DNA of 64,000 bases from assembly GCF_013149275.1 (NCBI RefSeq), contig NZ_JABGNA010000010.1:160838-224837 (forward strand), in the 5' to 3' direction. The translations under genes were made by a program, and so were the position numbers. Origin of the DNA: Mucilaginibacter sp. SG564. Lineage in GTDB: Bacteria > Bacteroidota > Bacteroidia > Sphingobacteriales > Sphingobacteriaceae. The notes beneath the pieces were generated by a model, which ran no database searches, was not told the DNA's origin, and saw only the letters and a program-made list of their open reading frames with translations. The first letter of the stretch is position 1. Each line of letters starts with the position of its first letter. Shown here piece by piece: positions 43,616 through 51,749 of this stretch.

Positions 43616-44194
43616 ATGAAGAAACGAATTGCCATTTTTGCTTCAGGTTCCGGGTCAAATGCCCAAAAGTTAATGGAGCATTTTAAACGCAATGCCGATG
43701 CCGAAGTAGTGCTGATACTCACCAATAACCCTCAGGCTTATGTATTACAGCGGGCCGACAATTTTGAAGTGCCATCGCACATATTTACCAGGCATGAATT
43801 TTTTGACACCGACGATGTGATCAGGCTGCTTAAAAACCTGCAGGTTGACCTTATTGTACTGGCAGGCTTTTTATGGCTGGTACCCGCGTCATTACTAAAA
43901 GCTTTCCCTAACAAGATCATAAACCTTCACCCATCCCTGCTACCCAAGTATGGCGGTAAAGGCATGTATGGGGATAACGTGCATAAAGCTATTCTGGAGG
44001 CCGGTGAAGAGGAAGGCGGCATCACTATACATTTTGTAAATGAACAATTTGATGAAGGCGAGATCATTCACCAATCTAAATTCAGGATTGAACCGGGCGA
44101 TAACCTCGAGATGATCAAATTTAAAGGTCAGCAGCTGGAGCACCACCATTTTCCAAAAGTGGTAGAGGCTTTGCTGAAGAAGATGAAAAGTTAA
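43616..44194 (+). CDS. purN: Phosphoribosylglycinamide formyltransferase
   Basis: Third step of purine synthesis, transferring formyl from 10-formyl-tetrahydrofolate to GAR. 192 residues: IAIFASGSGSNAQKLMEHF (phosphate-binding loop), LAGFLWLVPASLLKAFPNKI, INLHPSLLPKYGGKGMYGDN (catalytic Asn and His), and ITIHFVNEQFDEGEIIHQ (catalytic Asp). Standard length. The convergent receptor gene starts its 3' end 135 bp away. Confidence 0.96.
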   Translation: MKKRIAIFASGSGSNAQKLMEHFKRNADAEVVLILTNNPQAYVLQRADNFEVPSHIFTRHEFFDTDDVIRLLKNLQVDLIVLAGFLWLVPASLLKAFPNKIINLHPSLLPKYGGKGMYGDNVHKAILEAGEEEGGITIHFVNEQFDEGEIIHQSKFRIEPGDNLEMIKFKGQQLEHHHFPKVVEALLKKMKS

Positions 44195-44231
44195 CCGCTG
44201 ATTTTTTTTGATGTCGTTGATTTCGTTGATT

Positions 44232-44275
44232 TTCTGAACCATGATCTTCCTGATTTCAGGATTTCCTGATTCTTT
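44232..44275. repeat. Dispersed TGAACCATGAT family repeat (partial copy)
   Basis: TTCTGAACCATGATCTTCC and following CCTGATTTCAGGATTTCC match the family whose best copy is at 58456-58548. It sits between purN and the convergent receptor gene. Confidence 0.5.
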
Positions 44276-44328
44276 GTTAAATCATTATTTAAAATTCGAC
44301 ATTCAGTGTTCGATATTATTTTTCATCT

Positions 44329-46689
44329 CTAAAAACTCGTGCTTAATGATACGCCATAGGTACGCGGGTTGCCTAAGTGCGATGCACCAAAGTCATAGGC
44401 ATAGTCCATATATTTTTTATTGGCGATATTACTTTCCCAGAAAAACAGGCTGAAGTTTTTGGTATCGACACCCAGCCTGGCATTAAACTTACTATAGGCT
44501 TTTTGTTTAATCTGGTTAGCGAGGTCAAAATACTGATCGCCAAGGTAGCGCCATTCGCCGCGGGCCACCAGCTTTACTTTTTGAGGGCCGCCCAGGTCAT
44601 AGCTATATTGTGCAGCCAGCATGGATGTAATATCAGGCGTGTAGATCTGGTGGTTGCCTTTCAAATCCACAATCTGCCCGTTACTACCTATGGACAGGCT
44701 GGTATAGCGGGCATGGGTATATCCAAAATTATAATCCAAGGCCAGGCCTTTTACCGGCGTGGCGCTCAGCTCCAGCTCGGCGCCTTTGCTGCTTAGCTTG
44801 CCTGCATTTTTGGTAATGGTAATAGCATCGGGCAATACCAGTGTAGGTACCTGAGCGTTTGTTACCCGGGTATAAAACGCGGTAATATTCACGCGCAGTT
44901 TATTATCTAAAAAATTATTCTTTGATCCTATTTCATAGTTATTGCTGTACTCGGGCTTAAAGGTATACAGCGGCGGTTGCGACGGGTCGGATCCCAGCTC
45001 GGTGATACCACCAGCCCTAAAACCACGACTGTAACTGGCATATAGGTTGTTATTAGCCGAAAGATGATAAGCCACACTTAGCTTTGGCGAAAAAGCGTTG
45101 AAGTTGGCTTTTGATGAGGTATCCGACCGGGTCACTACAGCCGCTTGTCCGTCGGGTTGGAATTCGCCCAGTATGCTTTCTTTTTTATGCTCATGATCAT
45201 AACGCAGCCCGGCAGTGATATCAAACTCCGGACTTATAGTATACGTGGCCTGGCCGTAAACGGCTACGCCCAGGTTACGATCGGTATTGGTGTTGATGCT
45301 GGTAAAATCGGTCATGGGTGAACCTACGGCTGCTGCGTCGGCACCAAAATGGGTACCCTGGCGGTTAGGTGCATAATGATAAAAACCATAGGCGCCGGCT
45401 GTCCATTTCAATGCCGAAGTTAAGGAAGCGGGTGAAGTAAACCTGAATTCCTGTATCCCGGTTTTCACCTTGTTCCAGTCGCCACCATAATTATTAATGA
45501 TCGAGATGCCGTCAATAGGCGAAAAATCCCCGTCGATAGGCGTGGTATAATACCGGTTATTAACCTGATATGACGACTGGGAAGTAAAGTTAAAATCTCG
45601 CCCCGCATAGCTAACAGCCAGTGAGGATTGAAAAGTATTATCGATCATTCTGGTAGTAGCATCCTGATCAACCTTAAACGGATTGGCCAGGGCATCGGCC
45701 GGTGAACCCGCCAGCGGGAAAGCGCCGTTATTGCGGTTGTTATAATTTTTAACATTTAAGGTGAGGGCCAGTTTGGAGGTAGCCAGGAATTTGAGGTAAT
45801 AATTCCCTAAAAAGAAATGCTGCTTATCAAAATGGGTGTTGTTAAACGTATTGGTATAAAAACCGTTGAAACCAGAGTAAACACCCGCAACGCCTAAAAA
45901 TAACCGGTCTTTAATAAGCGGTGCACGCAAGCCCAGGGTATAGCGTTGCTGCCCGTAATTGCCAAAATCGAGCCCGGCAAAACCGCTTAGGGTGTTGGAG
46001 GGTTGTTTGGTGATGATATTGATAACCCCACCTGTAGCATTACGACCATAAAGTGTTCCCTGGGGGCCGCGTAAAACTTCTATCCTTTCCACATCCAGCA
46101 ATTGGGGGATATAAGTATCGAGGCCGTACTGGTTTACGCCATCTACATAGGTAGCTACCGCAGGGTCATATGAAGTAGTCACAATGCCCCTGATGCCGCT
46201 CACGGTGCGGTTATCACCGGGCCCGGCCGAGTTAAGGTTGGGGGCAATGGCTGTCAGATCTTTAAGATCCCACAGGCGGTAATCGCGTATCTGTTTTGCC
46301 GTTAAGGTAGAAATACTGATAGGCACCCGCTGTGCGTCTTCCTCATATTTTTGGGCGGTTACGGTAACCTCATCCAGTTGGTTGGCTGCATCTTTTAAGG
46401 AGATATCAACAGTTTGCTTGCCGCCGCCAATTTTAACTTCCTGGTTTTTAGCAGCATAACCTACTGCGCTGATGTGCAGGGTATAGGTACCGGCATCCAG
46501 GTTACTGAATACAAACTTTCCGTTTTTATCGGCATTAGTATGATAATTGGTATTGAGCAGGTAAACCGAAGCACCGGCGATAGCCTGCCTTTTATCACCA
46601 GTCACAGTACCCGATAAATTAGCGCGGGTTTGACTTTTTACAGTAACAGCAAACAGGAACAGTACTAATAAAGTAAATATTGTTTTCAT
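44329..46689 (-). CDS. TonB-dependent outer-membrane receptor
   Basis: A 786-residue importer. Signal peptide (TIFTLLVLFLFAVTVKS), carboxypeptidase-like domain (NLSGTVTGDKRQAIAGASVY, GTYTLHISAVGYAAK), a TonB box-like DEVTVTAQKYEED, the plug (DVERIEVLRGPQGTLYGRNA, TGGVINIITKQPS) and a barrel that ends in a terminal Phe (SLSTSF). The barrel shares features with receptors for siderophores and other small ligands (AGGITELGSDPSQPPLYTFK, FYTRVTNAQVPTLV). No SusD partner and no STN domain, so neither polysaccharide uptake nor FecR signalling is suggested. Ligand unknown. Confidence 0.94.
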   Translation of the reverse strand: MKTIFTLLVLFLFAVTVKSQTRANLSGTVTGDKRQAIAGASVYLLNTNYHTNADKNGKFVFSNLDAGTYTLHISAVGYAAKNQEVKIGGGKQTVDISLKDAANQLDEVTVTAQKYEEDAQRVPISISTLTAKQIRDYRLWDLKDLTAIAPNLNSAGPGDNRTVSGIRGIVTTSYDPAVATYVDGVNQYGLDTYIPQLLDVERIEVLRGPQGTLYGRNATGGVINIITKQPSNTLSGFAGLDFGNYGQQRYTLGLRAPLIKDRLFLGVAGVYSGFNGFYTNTFNNTHFDKQHFFLGNYYLKFLATSKLALTLNVKNYNNRNNGAFPLAGSPADALANPFKVDQDATTRMIDNTFQSSLAVSYAGRDFNFTSQSSYQVNNRYYTTPIDGDFSPIDGISIINNYGGDWNKVKTGIQEFRFTSPASLTSALKWTAGAYGFYHYAPNRQGTHFGADAAAVGSPMTDFTSINTNTDRNLGVAVYGQATYTISPEFDITAGLRYDHEHKKESILGEFQPDGQAAVVTRSDTSSKANFNAFSPKLSVAYHLSANNNLYASYSRGFRAGGITELGSDPSQPPLYTFKPEYSNNYEIGSKNNFLDNKLRVNITAFYTRVTNAQVPTLVLPDAITITKNAGKLSSKGAELELSATPVKGLALDYNFGYTHARYTSLSIGSNGQIVDLKGNHQIYTPDITSMLAAQYSYDLGGPQKVKLVARGEWRYLGDQYFDLANQIKQKAYSKFNARLGVDTKNFSLFFWESNIANKKYMDYAYDFGASHLGNPRTYGVSLSTSF

Positions 46690-46970
46690 CGTAAAGGCAG
46701 CAATTGGCAGGTGTCAGAAACACACATTGATATATTTTCCAATTATAATAAAACGCTTTGCATGTTGGAGGCGAGGAAGAGAAATATTACTAAAATGTGT
46801 TTAAAGATGAGGAATGATCTTGCTTTTCGTAGGCCAGAGGCCTGGGAATAGTGGTCACCCGGCTGGAGCCGGGCAACGGCTAAAAAGTGGGTTTACATGG
46901 TTTACACTTTTCAAGGTTAACATTGATTTATATAGTTGATAATAAATTAGTTATACAAATTCCATCATCA

Positions 46971-47150
46971 AAAACCGGGTTTACATGTAAACCCAGCCAG
47001 GACTCTCTGCGAGAAACCAGGCCGGGATTATAGAGGATGTTAACTTCCCCTCTTGAGAGGGGCCCGTAGAATGGTGTTGTAGCAGGGGGGTGTTCATAAA
47101 GCGGAAGAACCCACCCCTCCACCCCTCTCAAGAGGGGAATCGCACTGCCA
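46971..47150. repeat. Intergenic repeat cluster with CCCCTCTTGAGAGGGG palindromes
   Basis: CCCCTCTTGAGAGGGG (47047-47062) and CCCCTCTCAAGAGGGG (47122-47137) are palindromes facing each other, in a GC-rich element flanked by GGGTTTACATGTAAACCC (46977-46994). The whole gap 46690-47289 (600 bp) lacks a supported gene. CTCTGCGAGA units also occur at 39573. Confidence 0.65.
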
Positions 47151-47289
47151 TCCGCTTTTTTTCCAATGCCTATCGGCAACAGCCAGGCGAAGGCAGGATT
47201 TGTTTTAATCAGCATATGTCCTCTTAAATTACCAATTTAATCGAAAATATATTCATAGTTTGGCAATTTAAACCCAAACAATAATCACT

Positions 47290-47790
47290 ATGAGAACTAC
47301 AGAAGAAATGTATGCGTTAGCGGCAAAATATAGGGGAAATATCATTAATGAAATGACGTGGATGGAAAAATTTGTTGATTCATATATCACTAATTATTTT
47401 ACAAGCGATGAAACTAAAGTTGTAGATATGCACCTATTATTTTTAGGTGATAATAGAATAAGCTTCGATGCTAAAAGGCAAATATTCATTCATTTAGCAA
47501 TGAAATATGATTTGCTTTGGTATAATGAATACAAATCATTCAGAGTACACCCCGAGCCAAAGAAATTTTATAGCATGAATAATGATTTAGATTATCTAAC
47601 GCAACAAAGAAACATTTTGGCACACAGAATAGTGGATACCACTGAAGATGGCAGATTAGATAATGAAAAAATAAGTTTCCTTAGCTTTAAGAATGAAGCA
47701 AAAACAATTCCCTTTAGTGAAGAAACATATATCGAAATGATGTTTACTATTAGGGATTTAACAAAGTATCTTGTCAAGCGTGTTAATTAA
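47290..47790 (+). CDS. HEPN-like protein, possible RNase toxin
   Basis: A protein of 166 residues, largely helical (KYRGNIINEMTWMEKFVDSY, RQIFIHLAMKYDLLWYNEYK). The segment LTQQRNILAHRIVDTTEDG carries RNILAH, that is R-x4-H with a polar residue after Arg, the RNase signature of HEPN domains. HEPN proteins act as ribonucleases in toxin-antitoxin and phage defence systems or as accessory nucleic-acid proteins. No nucleotidyltransferase (MNT) antitoxin lies next to it. AT-rich codons compared with the neighbouring core genes suggest transfer. Function inferred from one motif and helical content. Confidence 0.65.
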   Translation: MRTTEEMYALAAKYRGNIINEMTWMEKFVDSYITNYFTSDETKVVDMHLLFLGDNRISFDAKRQIFIHLAMKYDLLWYNEYKSFRVHPEPKKFYSMNNDLDYLTQQRNILAHRIVDTTEDGRLDNEKISFLSFKNEAKTIPFSEETYIEMMFTIRDLTKYLVKRVN

Positions 47791-47953
47791 AAAGAAATAG
47801 AACCTCTCTTTCCAAACTACATGCACACGCTCAAGAGAATTTTAATCGACAACATTCTCTTCCCAACCCCTATGGCTGTCGCTCTGCGACGGCCAAGTTT
47901 GCTTTATTTGACCTGGACTTAAAACTCCCGGCTCAGTACTTCTGGCTTAACAA

Positions 47954-48862
47954 TTACTCATTCTTCATATACTTATCTATCCCCTCGGCAGGCTTCCAAT
48001 TACTCCTTGGTTCAAAGTAGTGCCATAGCAGGGCCGATATTTTTTTAATAAGCACGCTGGCTTCATTGTCGGGTACCCAGCGCTGGTCGGTATTATGATT
48101 GGTCATGATCGAAAATACATAATCGCCATGCGGGGCGTTCACCAGTACAGTTTCTGATTTGGCGGCATCAACGGCGCCTTGTTTGGATATGGTTTGTATA
48201 TAGGGAGGTATCTGCGACAGTGCTTTCTCGTCCCAATAAATACGTGCCATGTTTCGGCTCATGCGCTCGCTGGCGGCAGCGCTCACCGCTTTACCCTGTC
48301 TGATCATGGTGAACAGGCGGCACATTTCAAACGGCGTGCTTACCCCCCAGCCGTAAATGCTGCGGATAGCTTCGCGGCCTGGTACGCGCGAATTCACCCG
48401 CATAACCTTAAACCCGTTTTGCTGTAGCCAGTTATTGATATACTCGCCGCCCACCAGCTTTTGCAGCCAGGTGCTGGCCGTATTATCGCTCATGGTGATC
48501 ATGAGCAGGGCTACTTTGCTCAATTGTATGGTGTCTTTATCTTTAAAGGAGCCCAGGATATCTTCGCCTCTGTATAACAATGAATCGCGGTAAACCAGTT
48601 TCTGGTTGTATTGCAGTTCGCCTTTTTCAATTTTATCCATCAAACCACATTGAATACTCACCTTGATCATGCTGGCCGTTGGGAACAAGGTATCGGCATT
48701 AATAGCTGCCGTTTTTCCTGTTTTAAGGTTTTGCACATAAATGCCTACCTGACCGTGAAAGCCCTTCACCGCATCGTTAAGTGGTTGTGTAAGCTTACGA
48801 TCGGTTTGCGCAAAGACGGTTGAAGTGACAGCAAGTAAAAGTATAAGTAGTTTAAGCTTCAT
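47954..48862 (-). CDS. Class A beta-lactamase-related serine hydrolase
   Basis: Exported protein of 302 residues with signal peptide (KLLILLLAVTSTVFAQ). Active-site SxxK in PTASMIKVSIQ, SDN motif in MSDNTASTWLQ, and a KQG in SKQGAVDAAKSETV where class A enzymes have KTG. The GREAIRSIYGWGVSTP region, where the omega loop belongs, lacks the exact ExxLN motif. It is therefore a serine hydrolase of the beta-lactamase2 family that may act on beta-lactams or on peptidoglycan. It is not possible to call it resistance from the sequence. Confidence 0.85.
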   Translation of the reverse strand: MKLKLLILLLAVTSTVFAQTDRKLTQPLNDAVKGFHGQVGIYVQNLKTGKTAAINADTLFPTASMIKVSIQCGLMDKIEKGELQYNQKLVYRDSLLYRGEDILGSFKDKDTIQLSKVALLMITMSDNTASTWLQKLVGGEYINNWLQQNGFKVMRVNSRVPGREAIRSIYGWGVSTPFEMCRLFTMIRQGKAVSAAASERMSRNMARIYWDEKALSQIPPYIQTISKQGAVDAAKSETVLVNAPHGDYVFSIMTNHNTDQRWVPDNEASVLIKKISALLWHYFEPRSNWKPAEGIDKYMKNE

Positions 48863-48912
48863 GAGGGATGGTGTAATAAAAACTAATTTAAATAAATTTT
48901 GTAAATTTGATC

Positions 48913-49140
48913 ATGCAAATTCAGGTTGATATAGGCTTTGAGAATTTGATTAAGATCGTAAAGCAGCTCCCTAAAGATCAGTTACTAAGATTTAAAAAGG
49001 AGCTGGAAAAAGAGTCTGCAGAAGATACTCCACAAAAAGATCTAAGGTCATTTCTATTGGATGCCCCGGTTTTTACCGACGAGCAAGTTGCAACTATTGA
49101 ACAAACCCGCAAAGAGATTGATAAATGGCGGACAAAGTAA
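48913..49140 (+). CDS. Small antitoxin-like protein
   Basis: A protein of 75 residues: MQIQVDIGFENLIKIVKQLP, then a charged helical middle (KELEKESAEDTPQKDLRSFL) and FTDEQVATIEQTRKEIDKWR. The size and charge pattern resemble small antitoxins usually followed by a PIN toxin. The following short frame from 49129 (MADKVMFTN) is only a stub, so a toxin may have been lost. ATG at 48913; a TTG two codons upstream is the other option. Directly before the DUF433 pair. Confidence 0.55.
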   Translation: MQIQVDIGFENLIKIVKQLPKDQLLRFKKELEKESAEDTPQKDLRSFLLDAPVFTDEQVATIEQTRKEIDKWRTK

Positions 49141-49173
49141 TGTTCACCAACTCAAATATTCGTATCTTTATCT

Positions 49174-49413
49174 ATGGATATTCAAAAAGTTATCAATATC
49201 GATAAGGATATTTTAGGTGGACAGCCGGTTTTTACAGGAACGCGCGTTCCTGTTGAATCTCTTTTTGACCACCTGGAGGCAGGCGTTTCTTTAGATGACT
49301 TTTTAGGTGATTTTCCTTCTGTAACCAAAGAACAAGCTGTTGCTTTATTGGATCTTGCTAATAAGATCATCACTTCAAAAGACATTGTCAAACTCTATGA
49401 AGCTGTTGCTTGA
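49174..49413 (+). CDS. DUF433 antitoxin (VapB45-like)
   Basis: A protein of 79 residues with the DUF433 pattern: VINIDKDILGGQPVFTGTRV, PVESLFDHLEAGVSLDDFLG and DFPSVTKEQAVALLDLANK. DUF433 forms a winged helix that acts as the antitoxin for DUF5615 PIN-like toxins. The toxin gene overlaps its end by 17 bp, a typical arrangement for coupled TA translation. It should bind and neutralise the toxin and repress the operon. Confidence 0.9.
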   Translation: MDIQKVINIDKDILGGQPVFTGTRVPVESLFDHLEAGVSLDDFLGDFPSVTKEQAVALLDLANKIITSKDIVKLYEAVA

Positions 49414-49717
49414 TGAAAATCTGCAAAAGAAACTCAAACTTGATTTTACTGAACATGAAATTTATACCGTAACAGACAAAGGATGGAACGGGGTAAAAAA
49501 TGGCGCCTTGTTGAAACTTTTGGTGCAGGAAAATTTTGATGCGTTGTTAACCTTTGATAAAAATTTACAGCATCAACAAAATTTCAAACATTACACGATC
49601 AGAGTATTTGTGCTTTCTGCACCAATTAATACTTACCAGGAGTTAACAAAACTTACTCCCCTCGTAAAAAAACATATCAAAAGCAGCAACCCAGGACCGG
49701 TCATAGTTGTATCTTAA
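49397..49717 (+). CDS. DUF5615 PIN-like toxin (VapC45-like)
   Basis: A protein of 106 residues from the ATG at 49397: MKLLLDENLQKKLKLDF with the first acidic residue of the PIN active site (Asp-Glu-Asn), DKGWNGVKNGALLKLLVQEN, and FDALLTFDKNLQHQQN, where TxDKNL carries the second acidic cluster. Predicted ribonuclease of type II toxin-antitoxin systems; nuclease activity is inferred from the family. It overlaps the antitoxin gene by 17 bp. It is followed 34 bp later by lpxK. Confidence 0.88.
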   Translation: MKLLLDENLQKKLKLDFTEHEIYTVTDKGWNGVKNGALLKLLVQENFDALLTFDKNLQHQQNFKHYTIRVFVLSAPINTYQELTKLTPLVKKHIKSSNPGPVIVVS

Positions 49718-49728
49718 AAAAGATACAA
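49707..49728. repeat. Inverted repeat across the toxin stop codon
   Basis: TTGTATCTT (49707-49715) and AAGATACAA (49720-49728) are perfect inverted arms with a four-base AAAA loop. The stop codon of the toxin lies within it. It may be a weak terminator or an operator for the downstream promoter. Confidence 0.5.
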
Positions 49729-49735
49729 ACGTTTA

Positions 49736-49743
49736 TATCTTTG
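49736..49743 (+). promoter_or_regulatory. -7 box TATCTTTG before lpxK
   Basis: Perfect TAnnTTTG match ending 8 bp before the ATG at 49752. If used, the leader is only a few bases. Confidence 0.4.
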
Positions 49744-49751
49744 TATTACCT

Positions 49752-50816
49752 ATGATATACCTCCGCTGGCTTTTATTCCCTTTCTCGTTATTGTATGGCC
49801 TGGTGGTGCTTATCCGCAACTGGTGCTACAATGTGGGTATATTGAAAAGTAGGGAATTTGATCTGCCGGTGATAGCGGTGGGTAACCTGGATGTAGGCGG
49901 CGCAGGCAAAAGCCCGATGACAGAATACCTGATCCGTTTGCTGAAAGGCAACCACAAACTGGCTACTTTGAGCAGGGGCTATGGCCGTAAAACAACAGGT
50001 TTCCTGGTAGCTAACACCCAGGCGCAAGCTTCGGATATAGGCGATGAACCGGCACAATTCAAAAACAAATTCCCCAACGTTACCATAGCCGTGGCCGAAA
50101 AACGGGTGGAAGGGATTGAGCAGCTACAGGCATCGCACGATCTCATTATTCTGGATGATGCCTACCAGCACCGGGCCGTGAAACCCGGGTTCAGCATTTT
50201 GCTGTTTGATTATAATCGCATCCGCGAGCCTCGTTTACTATTGCCCGCGGGTAACCTGCGTGAACCTTTCGCCGGGCGCAAACGTGCCGATATTATCGTG
50301 ATCAGTAAATGCCCGGCCGTTTTGAGCGAGGAGAAACAAGCAGCCGCTATAAAGAGAGTAAATCCATTGACACACCAAAACGTTTTTTTCACATCGATAA
50401 GCTATTTGCCTCTTCAGGATATGGACGGCAAAGCTACCGATACGGTGATAGATGCTAACACAACCATATTCCTGCTTACGGGGATAGCCAATGCCTATCC
50501 TTTACTGGAACATTTAAAAAAACAAACTCAGCACATTATCCATCATAAATATCCCGATCATCACCAGTTTAGCTTAAAAAATATCAGTAAACTTGCCGAT
50601 GATTTTTTGGCCTGCACTGCACAAAAAAAACTGATCATCACAACAGAAAAGGACGCGCAGCGTTTAGGGGAACAGGATCTGCAGCAGGTGGTGAAAAAAC
50701 TTAATATTTTGGTATTGCCCATAGGCATTGAGTTTTTAAATAACCAACAAAAACAGTTTGATAAATTAGTAACAGATTATGTTAGAAAATATTCAAAGCA
50801 CAGCCCAATACATTAA
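49752..50816 (+). CDS. lpxK: Tetraacyldisaccharide 4'-kinase
   Basis: Inner-membrane-associated kinase of lipid A synthesis, 354 residues. N-terminal membrane helix (LRWLLFPFSLLYGLVVLIRN), Walker-type loop in VGNLDVGGAGKSPMTEYLI, and LILDDAYQHRAVKPGFSI, IREPRLLLPAGNLREPF and LIITTEKDAQRL of the LpxK family. The ATG at 49752 is chosen; a longer frame upstream overlaps the toxin. It overlaps the following phosphorylase gene by 38 bp. Confidence 0.95.
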   Translation: MIYLRWLLFPFSLLYGLVVLIRNWCYNVGILKSREFDLPVIAVGNLDVGGAGKSPMTEYLIRLLKGNHKLATLSRGYGRKTTGFLVANTQAQASDIGDEPAQFKNKFPNVTIAVAEKRVEGIEQLQASHDLIILDDAYQHRAVKPGFSILLFDYNRIREPRLLLPAGNLREPFAGRKRADIIVISKCPAVLSEEKQAAAIKRVNPLTHQNVFFTSISYLPLQDMDGKATDTVIDANTTIFLLTGIANAYPLLEHLKKQTQHIIHHKYPDHHQFSLKNISKLADDFLACTAQKKLIITTEKDAQRLGEQDLQQVVKKLNILVLPIGIEFLNNQQKQFDKLVTDYVRKYSKHSPIH

Positions 50817-51594
50817 AAACCGCATTGGCGATTTTGAACCCGAAATAGGCATTATTTTAGGTACCGGTCTTGGCGGCCTGGTAAAAGAAATAGAGGTTGA
50901 AAAACAACTGATGTACTCCAACATTCCCGATTTTCCGATCTCGACTCTGGAGTTTCACTCGGGTAAATTGATTTTTGGGACGCTGGCCGGTAAAAAGGTA
51001 GTGGCCATGCAGGGTCGTTTACATTATTACGAAGGTTACAGCATGCAACAGATCACTTTCCCGGTAAGGGTGATGAAATACCTGGGTATTAAATCGCTGT
51101 ATGTTTCAAATGCCAGTGGCTCGCTTAATCCGGAGTTTAAAAAAGGCGAACTGATGATCATAGCCGATCATATTAATCTGCAGCCACATAACCCTTTGGT
51201 TGGGCGTAATGACAATGAGCTGGGTCCCCGTTTTCCGGATATGAGCCAGCCCTATCAGCGTACGTTGATAGATAAAGCATTAACAATAGCCAAAGCCAAC
51301 AATATTATTTGCCATAAAGGAGTTTATGTAGCTGTTACCGGGCCAAACCTGGAAACCAAAGCAGAATACAACTATTTACGCATTATTGGCGGCGACGCCG
51401 TTGGCATGAGCACCGTGCCCGAAGTTATAGTGGCCAACCATATGGGTTTGCCCGTATTCGCAATATCGGTATTAACCGATGAAGGTTTTACTGATGTGCT
51501 TGAACCGGTAGTTGTTGAAGATATTATAAAAATTGCCGAAGAGGCCGAGCCCAAACTAACAATGATACTTAAGGAACTTATAGCCGGTAGTTGA
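50779..51594 (+). CDS. punA: Purine nucleoside phosphorylase
   Basis: Cytoplasmic enzyme that splits (deoxy)guanosine and inosine into base and ribose-1-phosphate. 271 residues of the trimeric PNP class: GIILGTGLGGLVKEI (phosphate loop), AMQGRLHYYEGYSMQQITFP, VSNASGSLNPEFKKGELMI, GPNLETKAEYNYLRIIGGDA and VGMSTVPEVIVANHMGLPVF. The ATG at 50779 lies inside the end of lpxK, so the two share an operon; the 38-bp overlap is larger than usual. Specific nucleoside preference unknown. Confidence 0.94.
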   Translation: MLENIQSTAQYIKNRIGDFEPEIGIILGTGLGGLVKEIEVEKQLMYSNIPDFPISTLEFHSGKLIFGTLAGKKVVAMQGRLHYYEGYSMQQITFPVRVMKYLGIKSLYVSNASGSLNPEFKKGELMIIADHINLQPHNPLVGRNDNELGPRFPDMSQPYQRTLIDKALTIAKANNIICHKGVYVAVTGPNLETKAEYNYLRIIGGDAVGMSTVPEVIVANHMGLPVFAISVLTDEGFTDVLEPVVVEDIIKIAEEAEPKLTMILKELIAGS

Positions 51595-51595
51595 A

Positions 51596-51749
51596 GATAA
51601 GAACGAGAATATTAGAATCAAGAGATAAGAGTCAAGAAAAGAGTTTTTAAAGTGAATAAAAGAAAATATTTCAACAGGGCATTACAGCATCATCGTTTAC
51701 ATGAGGAGGCTTTTGTCTTGATTCCTGATGCTAATATCTTGACTCTAAC
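51596..51749. repeat. TCTTGATTCCTGACTCT family repeat spanning a gene start
   Basis: The left arm at 51596-51645 (GAATCAAGAGATAAGAGTC) and the right arm at 51713-51749 (GTCTTGATTCCTGATG and ATCTTGACTC) are inverted members of this family. The right arm is translated at the N-terminus of the putative porin gene. Confidence 0.65.

Noticed and set aside
46928..47215. Open frame of 95 codons in the repeat cluster
   Set aside because: It runs through palindromic GC-rich repeats and has no protein-like features.
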